NCBI GenBank assembly: GCA_963383645.1
Contig: OY726578.1
Coordinates: 22,674,388 to 22,738,387, forward strand
Source: Muscardinus avellanarius
Taxonomy: Eukaryota; Chordata; Mammalia; Rodentia; Gliridae
Length of the DNA stretch: 64,000 nt
Direction: 5' to 3'
Within the stretch, counting starts at the first letter, position 1. Every line of letters begins with the position of its first letter. Positions 1-64,000 of the stretch are shown here, one piece after another. The notes beneath the pieces are model-generated. The model worked only from the letters and a program-made list of their open reading frames with translations. It was not told the origin of the DNA and did not search any database. The position numbers were made by a program, and so were the translations under genes.

Positions 1-42
1 CGGTCCTGAACTGATGTGAAGTTACTTATAATCTTTACCCTG

Positions 43-73
<31 letters not shown>

Positions 74-134
74 CTATCCATGCTTCTGCTGAAATATTAA
101 TATGACAATATGGGTTATAAAACTATTTCCCCCC

Positions 135-470
135 CTCTTTTTTATACTAGAGATTGAATCCAGGGGCATTCTATGTTCAAGCTATACCTCTAGCTCTGTT
201 TTATTTTTTATTTTGAAGCAGAGGTTCACTAAGTTGCTGAGGCTGGCCTTGAGCCTGTGATGCCCCTGTCTCAGCCTCCTAAGCACTGGAGTTATAGGTG
301 TGTGCCACCACACTCAGCCTTTACCTTCTTTAAAAACAAAGAAATAAAAACAAATTCTGAATCTCAAAGCATATCAGGCTCTTGGAGTTTCAGATAAGGG
401 ATGTAGATTGTGTATAATGTACTTAGGACAGTTCCTGGGACATAGTAAACTCAAAATGCTTGAGTTTAAT

Positions 471-508
<38 letters not shown>

Positions 509-827
509 ATGTGCACACGTATACACATGCACTATACTTTAAGGAGTATTTTCAGTTAGTGAATAATTACTATTTTTATGTAGTACAATTATGAACAACT
601 TAAATTTTCTTCTGCTTTTTCAACATTTTTCTCAAAGTATCATTTTTTATAACATTTTGACATTTCCCAATAATAAAACAGAATAAAAACTACAGGAGGA
701 TCACAGGTTTGAGACCAGCCTCAGCCACTTAGGCCCTCAGGGACTTGTTGAGACCCCATTTCAAAATAAAAAATAGGGCTGGGGGTGCAGCTCCGAGGTA
801 GAGCACGCCTGGGTTCAGTCCCCAGTA

Positions 828-875
<48 letters not shown>

Positions 876-1102
876 GTGTGTGTGGAGAGTGAACCAGTCC
901 TCTAACTTCCTAGATAAATTGACCCACGCTTGTAATCCCAGTGCTTGGGAGGCTGAGACAGGAGGATCACAGGTTCGTGGCCAGCCTCAGCTACTGAGTG
1001 AGGCTCTCAGCAACTTAGTGAGACCCTGTTTCCAAATAAAATATAAAATAGGTCTGGGAGTGTAGCCAGGGGATAGAATGCCCCTGGGTTCCATCCCCAG
1101 TA

Positions 1103-1144
<42 letters not shown>

Positions 1145-1215
1145 TGAAAACTCAGGCCGGGCTATAGCTTGGAGGTAGAATGTCCCCTGGGGTTTAATCC
1201 CAAGCGCTGAAAATA
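135..1215. repeat. SINE cluster (dimeric B1-dID type)
   Basis: One reverse copy (135-319), a 5'-truncated forward copy (690-832), a nearly full forward copy (920-1106) and an isolated right (dID) monomer (1154-1212). The two forward copies end in long (CA)n tails. The stretch 320-690 is A+T-rich with a (GT)n tract at 473-506; no gene was seen in it. Confidence 0.85.
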
Positions 1216-1664
1216 AAACAAAAAACAAAAAATCAGCCCAGTGAGGTCTGAGGCCTCAGACAGCCTGTGAGCCCCATTCTAATTCAGACCCTGAACTGTG
1301 AATGTAGGCATTGCTACTTAACCTGCCCTTGGGGGAGAGGGGCCTGGCTTCCCGAAAAATCGAAAAATCACCTCCCTCCAGCTCTCTTTCCTTTAGGGGC
1401 AAGGTCAGGAGGCCGGCAGCTTCCTGGGTGACCTGTAAGCTCCATGACCTTGGGGCTGCGGCCTCTGCAGGTTGGACTGCATTCTCGAAGGCCCCTGGTG
1501 GAGGGAATTAGGAGAATTAGTTGCTGGAAAATGGGGTACACCTGTGAGTTTAGGGCCCCTCTCCACCCGGTCAATTACCGCAGAGAGGCTGAGTGCTAGG
1601 CCAGGGTGAGTCACAGCAGGGATGGGCTGGATGGTGTGAGAAGAAGCTAAGGTTTATGCCATGT

Positions 1665-2265
1665 TTCTTTTTTGTGTGTGGCACTGGGGATGGAACCCAG
1701 GGCCATTCTACCTCTGAGCTCCACCCCCAGCCCTCTTTTATTTTTATTTGGAAACAAGGTCTCGCTGGGTTGATGAGAGTCTCACTACTTGCTGAGGCTG
1801 TCCTCGAACCTGCGATACTCCTGTCTCAGCCTCCCAAGTACTGGCATTACAAGCGTGCGTCACCACGCCTGGCTCCAAGCATCTTTTAGAGACCCTGTTT
1901 CCAAATAAAAAATAAAATAGGGCTGTGGGTGTAGCTCAGTGGTAGAATGCTCCTGGGTTCAATCCCCAGTACTGCAAAGAGAAAAAAATAATGAATTTAG
2001 CTTCTGATAAGTCCGAGAGAGGGGGGGATTGAACACCATCACAACTGCAGCGACTTGTGAACAGTTTTGTTGCAAAGAACAATTGTTAGCCGGGCATGGT
2101 GGTGCATGCCGGTAATGCCAGCGCTCGGGAGCCTGAGATAGGAAGATCACAGGTTCGAGGTCAGCCTCAGCAACTTAGCAAGACCGAGTTTCAAAATAAA
2201 AATAAAAATAGCTGGCGGTGCAGCTCAGAGGTAGAAAGAATGCCCCTGGGTTCAATCACAGATAT
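1665..2265. repeat. SINE cluster
   Basis: Reverse copy 1665-1875, 3' fragment forward 1888-1977, forward copy 2090-2265. The preceding 1215-1665 is unique sequence with no supported exon. Confidence 0.85.
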
Positions 2266-2742
2266 AAAAAAGGAAAAGGATAAGCCAACTCTTTGCTGCA
2301 TGTATGAAGGTGGTGTAGTGTGCAGGGGTATATAGTATTCTATCTTTCCCATCTTCTATTCCCTAATAATACAGACAGAAAAAAATCAGCCCCAGTGTGG
2401 TGGGCTGTATCTGTAGTGCTAGCTGCTAAGACGCTGGGATAGGAGTATTTCTTGAGCCCAGAGTAAAGTAAAATGCAAGTCCATATACAATGTAAAACAC
2501 CAGAGAAGTCCAGTATCAGCTTTAATGGTACGGTTCTCCCGGGGATGGGGCTGGCAGTTCTGGAGACCCCCGTGCCCTTCTTTTAAGGTCTGCATGGTGG
2601 GGAGTGTTACTCGTGGGAACCCACGATTCTTGCGAGATACTACTTGTGAGGCAGACTCTTTCTGCCTCGGGGTTCGCACCCCTCCCCAGGCAGCTTTGTC
2701 AGTTTAGGGAAATCCTAAAAAACAAAAAAACAAAACAAACAT

Positions 2743-3430
2743 TGAGCCGGGCGTGGTGGCGCACGCTTGTAATCCCAGCATTTGGGAGGCCGAGACCAGA
2801 GGATCGTGGTTCGCAGACAGCTTCAGCTACTTAGTGAGGCCCTCTGCAACTCAGTGAGACCTGGTTTCAAAATAAAGAAAAATAGGGCTGGGGGTGTAGC
2901 TCGGAGGTCGAATGCCCGTGGGTTCCATCCCCAGACGCGCAAAAAAAACCCCCCCAAAAAACAGGCATGCTGGTGAACTCTTGTAATCCCAGTACTTGGG
3001 AAGCTGAAAAAGCCAACCTCAGCTACTTAGGCCCTCCACAATTTAGTGACACCCTGTTTCAAAATACAGAAAAAATAGAACTGGAATGTAGCTGTGTAGC
3101 TCCACGGGAGAATGCCCCCAGGTACCACCCCCAGTACCACACACACACACACAAAGGGCAATCTAAATCTATCTAGGTGAACTCCCTTTGCTTACACTCG
3201 GATAGAAGCCAAGTGTGCTAGTCACCCTTCAGGCAGTATTAGCAGAGAACGTAAAATATCCACACAAGCGGGCGCGGTGGCGCACGCTTGTCATCCCCTC
3301 GCTCGGGAGGCTGAGACAGGAGGATCGAGGATCCTGCAGGTTCGAAGCCAGCCTCAGCTGGCTTAAGAGACCCTGCTTCCAAATAAAATACAAAATAGGT
3401 CTGGGAGTGTAGCCCGGAGGCAGAAGGCTC
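2743..3430 (+). repeat. Three forward SINEs
   Basis: 2743-2945, 2960-3140 (internally shortened) and 3268-3430. The last belongs to the variant with 'ccaaataaaatacaaaataggtctgggagtgtagc' features and is 3'-truncated. 2265-2740 is unique sequence. Confidence 0.85.
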
Positions 3431-3599
3431 TGTTCAAGGAGTGTTGGGGTTATGGTAACTGCGAAGGAAAATTCTAGAACAATCCCAGGAAGCTCGTGAG
3501 CATTCTTTCCTGCACGATCCTGACTGACTGACTGGGCAGGGTAGAAGTTGTTTTGAAATAGCTTCGTTTCCTAATTTCAATGGCTTTTCCTATGTTGAG

Positions 3600-3696
3600 T
3601 GATTATTTATTTTTCTTTTGGCAGTGTGGGGATGGAGCCCGGGGCCTCGCCTGTGCTAGGCCCTTGCCCTATCACTGACCGCACCCCAACTCCCAG

Positions 3697-3735
<39 letters not shown>

Positions 3736-4023
3736 TACTGGGGAGCAAATGGCCAAGCAAGTACTCTGCCTCCAAGCCCCATCCGCTGGCCCAAGATGTT
3801 TACTTTTAAATTTGGATAATTGAGCCGGGCGTGCTGGCACACGCTTGTAATCCCAGCATTCGGGAGGCCGAGACCTGGAGGATCGCGGTTCGCGGACAGC
3901 CTCAGCTACTTAGTGAGGCCCTCTGCAACTCAGTGAGACCCGGTTTCAAAATAAAGAATAAAAAATAGGGCAGGGGGTGTAGCCCGGAGGTCAAATGCCC
4001 CTGGGTTCCATCCCCAGACCCGC

Positions 4024-4054
<31 letters not shown>

Positions 4055-4307
4055 GATAATTGGAGCTGGGTGTGGTGCTATGCACACCTGTAATCCCAGT
4101 ACTTGGGAGGCTGAGACAGGAGGATGGCAGGCTTGAGGCCAGCCTCAGCAGCTCAGCGAGGCCCTGTTCCATATAAAAAATAAAATAGGACTGACTGGAG
4201 GTCTGGCTCAGAAGTAGAACTTCTGAGCATTAATCCCCAGTACCAAAACTCCAAAACAAACAAAAAAACTTGGAAGATTTAAGATTTTTCTCTGTGTGTG
4301 TGTGTGT

Positions 4308-4343
<36 letters not shown>

Positions 4344-4990
4344 CTAGGGATTGAATCAGGGACTTTCTACCCCTGAGCTACACCCCCACACCTACTTTAT
4401 TCTTATTTTGAAACAGGGTCTCGCTAGATTGATGAGAGTCTCACTACTTGCTGATTCTGTCTTCGAACCTGCGATCCTCCTATCTCAGCCTCCCAAGTAC
4501 TGAGATTACAAACCTGCACCGCTTTGCTCACCTGTTTTGTTTTATTTTATTTTTTTATTGTTTGCAGTACTGGGGATGGAACCCAGGGGCATCGTACCTC
4601 CAAGCTACACCCCCAGCCCTATTTTTTGGAAACAGGGTCTCACTGAGTTGCAGAGGGCCTCACCAAGGAGCTGAGGCTGTCTGCGAACCGCGATTCTCCT
4701 GTCTCAGCCTCCTGAATGCTGGGATTACAAGCGTGCGCCACCATGCCCGGCTACCTGTTTGTTTGTTTATTTATTTATTTATTTATTTATGCCGGGGATG
4801 GAACCCAGGAGCATTCTACCTCCGAGCTATACCCCAGTCCGATTTTTTTTATTCTTTATTTTGAAACAGGGTCTCACTGAGTTGCAGAGGGCCTCACCAA
4901 GGAGCTGAGGCTGTCCGCGAACCGCGGTCCTCCTGTCTCAGCCTCCCAAAGGCTGGGATGACAAGCGTGCGCCCCCACGCCCGGCTCCCG
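3600..4990. repeat. SINE cluster with one full-ID-type fragment
   Basis: An ID-like reverse fragment (about 3618-3690, retaining the tgtgctaggc loop lost from dID) precedes a (TG)n tract. Forward copies are at 3823-4022 and 4065-4246; reverse copies at 4341-4533, 4565-4752 and 4790-4985. Another ID-like reverse fragment lies at about 5257-5330, next to the CpG island. Confidence 0.8.
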
Positions 4991-5114
4991 CTCCTTTTAT
5001 TTTTTAAGAGCTGCTGTTGAAGTGTTATTTAATGTGAAAAGAGAACAGCCAACCACTGCCCTCGGCAGGGCTGCTCATACCGGGGAAGGGTCACAGCTGA
5101 CACTGTGACGCGCG

Positions 5115-5128
5115 GCGCCCCCTGGAGG
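5115..5128 (-). promoter_or_regulatory. CTCF-like motif upstream of the CpG island
   Basis: gcgccccctggagg matches the reverse complement of the CTCF core (CCNNNAGGGGGCGC) at all but one consensus position. It lies in a short unique stretch about 280 bases upstream of the CpG island. This is a motif match only. Confidence 0.4.
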
Positions 5129-5903
5129 TGCGGCCCTGCCTGTGCCTTGTAAAGGCCAACATTTACGTTATTTTTTGCACGTTTGCTTGCTATGAATATA
5201 GTTTACATTTATTATTATCACCATCATCATTATTATTTTTTTGTTGCTGTTATCTTGCACTGAGATCGAACCCAGCGCCTCGCTCACACCGAGCAAGCGA
5301 TTTCTGCCGGCTAAGCCACACGCTCCGCTCGGACAGTATTTTCACTGAAGTGTTTTGGGTTTGGGAGGTGTTAATTGTATTATTTGAAGCATCATTCGCC
5401 CCTCGCGACTGCAGCGGGTTTGTCTGGCTCAGCCCGCACTTCGCACGACCCCGGGGCTTCGCCTCCTGTGGGGGTCGCAGGCGGGGCAGCTGGGGTCCTC
5501 CCTCCCAGTCCTGGAGGCTCCGCTCCCGCAGGGGACCCCGTCCTTCAAAGCGTGCTCCAGGTACGAACTGGGGGGGGGGGGACACAGCGGTGACCTCTCT
5601 TTTGACATTTCCTGAATTTTCCACCAGTCCCGAATCCTGGGTGTATACAAGCCTGTCCATCGCTGCGATATGTCGGGATATGCGATCTAGACTCTGCTGC
5701 CCCAGTCAGGGCCGCTGGAGAGAGGGAGAGGGTCTGTAATGGGCTCGGGCTGCAGTCCTCCGGCGCCCAAGGTCAGCCGAGTCGGCCGGGGAAGGCTTCA
5801 GTGGGCGTGGCTAGGCGAGGGGCGGGGCCGTAAAGGCGGGGACATTGGGAGCAGGGGCGGGGCCTGGGCGTGGCCTGGGAGTCAGAGCCGGGGCGGGGCC
5901 TGG

Positions 5904-6048
5904 AGGCGTGGCCTGACTGGGAGGCGGACGGAAGGCGTGGCCTGACTGGGAGGCGGGCGGGAGGCGTGGCCTGACTGGGAGGCGGACGGAAGGCGTGGCC
6001 TGATTGGGAGGCGGACGGAAGGCGTGGCCTATCCGGGGGCGTGGCCTG
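5904..6048 (+). repeat. 29-bp GC-rich tandem repeat (about 4.5 copies) in the CpG island
   Basis: The unit begins aggcgtggcctgactgggag and recurs with an exact 29-base period at 5904, 5933, 5962, 5991 and 6020, the last copy decaying. Each copy carries a ggcgtgg box (KLF-like) and a ggaggcgg(a/g)cgg box. It lies 270-420 bases upstream of the alternative ATG and is a minisatellite candidate that could vary in copy number. Confidence 0.9.
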
Positions 6049-6320
6049 CCTGGGGGCGGGGCCGGGCGGGCGCGTCGGCCCCGGACACCGGCGCTCCGGG
6101 CGCACTTCGGGATGGGGCCGGCGCAGCGCGGAGTTGGGTGCAGGCCGGCTGTCGCAGGACGCGGCCCGAGGCGCTGCAGGACCGCACCCCCGCCTCCCGG
6201 CGGCGACCTGGCCGCCCCGCGGGGCCCCGGGACCGGGTCTGCGTCGGGGCCTTTGGGGGTGCATGCCCTCTGCACCCCAGCGGGAGCCGGGTGGGATTGA
6301 GCGGCGGCCGGTCGATCGAC

Positions 6321-63840
<57,520 letters not shown>

Positions 63841-63865
63841 GTAGGCGTGGCCAGGTCTTGGGGCG

Positions 63866-63878
63866 GCGCCCCCTGGCC
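63866..63878 (-). promoter_or_regulatory. CTCF-like core, intron after last exon
   Basis: gcgccccctggcc, in the same orientation as the motif at 5115, shares the CCCCCTGG core but fits the rest of the consensus less well. It lies 25 bases after the exon 63703-63840. Confidence 0.25.
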
Positions 63879-63906
63879 CCAGACTGTAGTACTGGCGGGG
63901 AGAAAG

Positions 63907-64000
63907 CCAGGCTTGGTGGCAGGTGCTGGTAATCCTAGAATGTGGGAGGCTGAGACCGGAGGGTCACAGGTTCAGGGTCAGCCTCAGCAAGTTAGGGAGA
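63907..64000 (+). repeat. Forward SINE cut by the window end
   Basis: Left monomer only is visible ('gcttggtggcaggtgctggt', 'ggtcagcctcagcaagttag'). Confidence 0.8.

Noticed and set aside
1..5100. Neighbouring genes expected near mammalian ACACB (UNG upstream, FOXN4 downstream)
   Set aside because: No matching coding sequence on either strand; the window lies wholly within ACACB or its 5' region.
5128..5739. 203-codon plus-strand frame at the island's 5' edge
   Set aside because: It spans an ID-like SINE fragment and low-complexity GC sequence; no protein similarity recognised.

Overview
This window is nuclear DNA from a placental mammal. It carries the 5' two-fifths to half of one multi-exon gene on the + strand, ACACB (acetyl-CoA carboxylase 2 / beta), embedded in very dense SINE sequence. 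The SINEs are dimers: a 7SL/B1-Alu-like left monomer (starting near 'gccgggcgtggtggcgcacg') fused to a shortened ID-like, tRNA-derived right monomer ('ggctgggggtgtagctcgg', 'gggttccatccccagtacc'). This matches the B1-dID architecture known from squirrel-related rodents (squirrels, mountain beaver, dormice). I therefore infer a sciuromorph rodent but cannot name the species. No bacterial, viral or organellar gene is present.

Layout. 1-5.1 kb: SINEs and microsatellites. 5.4-6.8 kb: a CpG island with GC boxes and a 29-bp tandem array. It contains a short coding exon (6321-6367, MSPAKCKVCFPDRKVK) whose donor phase fits the next ACACB exon exactly; I read it as an alternative first exon. 6.4-21.7 kb: a 15.4-kb intron full of SINEs, an antisense LTR, a 330-bp pyrimidine tract and several unique blocks. 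21.7-63.8 kb: 27 further coding exons, all in frame, with every split codon accounted for. The window ends inside the intron after the exon at 63703-63840.

The 28 exons sum to 3533 coding bases (1177 codons plus 2 nt). In order they encode the AMPK target serine segment, the complete biotin carboxylase domain (ATP-grasp motif GGGGKG; metal-binding and catalytic E/N/R in LELNPR), the linker, the biotin carboxyl carrier domain (MKM, biotin-lysine at codon 49456-49458), and the first third of the ACC central domain. The carboxyltransferase half lies downstream of the window. The long N-terminal mitochondrial-anchor exon of the canonical isoform was not found and is presumably upstream. Choice of ACACB over the paralogue ACACA rests on many paralogue-specific segments (e.g. 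[45 protein letters not shown]).

Main points for a second look: the CpG-island alternative first exon with a conserved AMPK-site context; two GC-AG introns; a SINE subfamily whose body carries a palindrome ('aagccagc...gctggctt') present about 15 times; SINE tails repeatedly turned into (CA)n tracts; a tandem SINE-plus-flank triplication later invaded by other SINEs; and two same-family antisense LTRs. I found no evidence of an unknown protein-coding system. The many open frames outside ACACB come from SINEs, simple repeats or the CpG island. Comparisons with human ACC2 are from memory, and all repeat boundaries are by eye, to about +/-10 bases.
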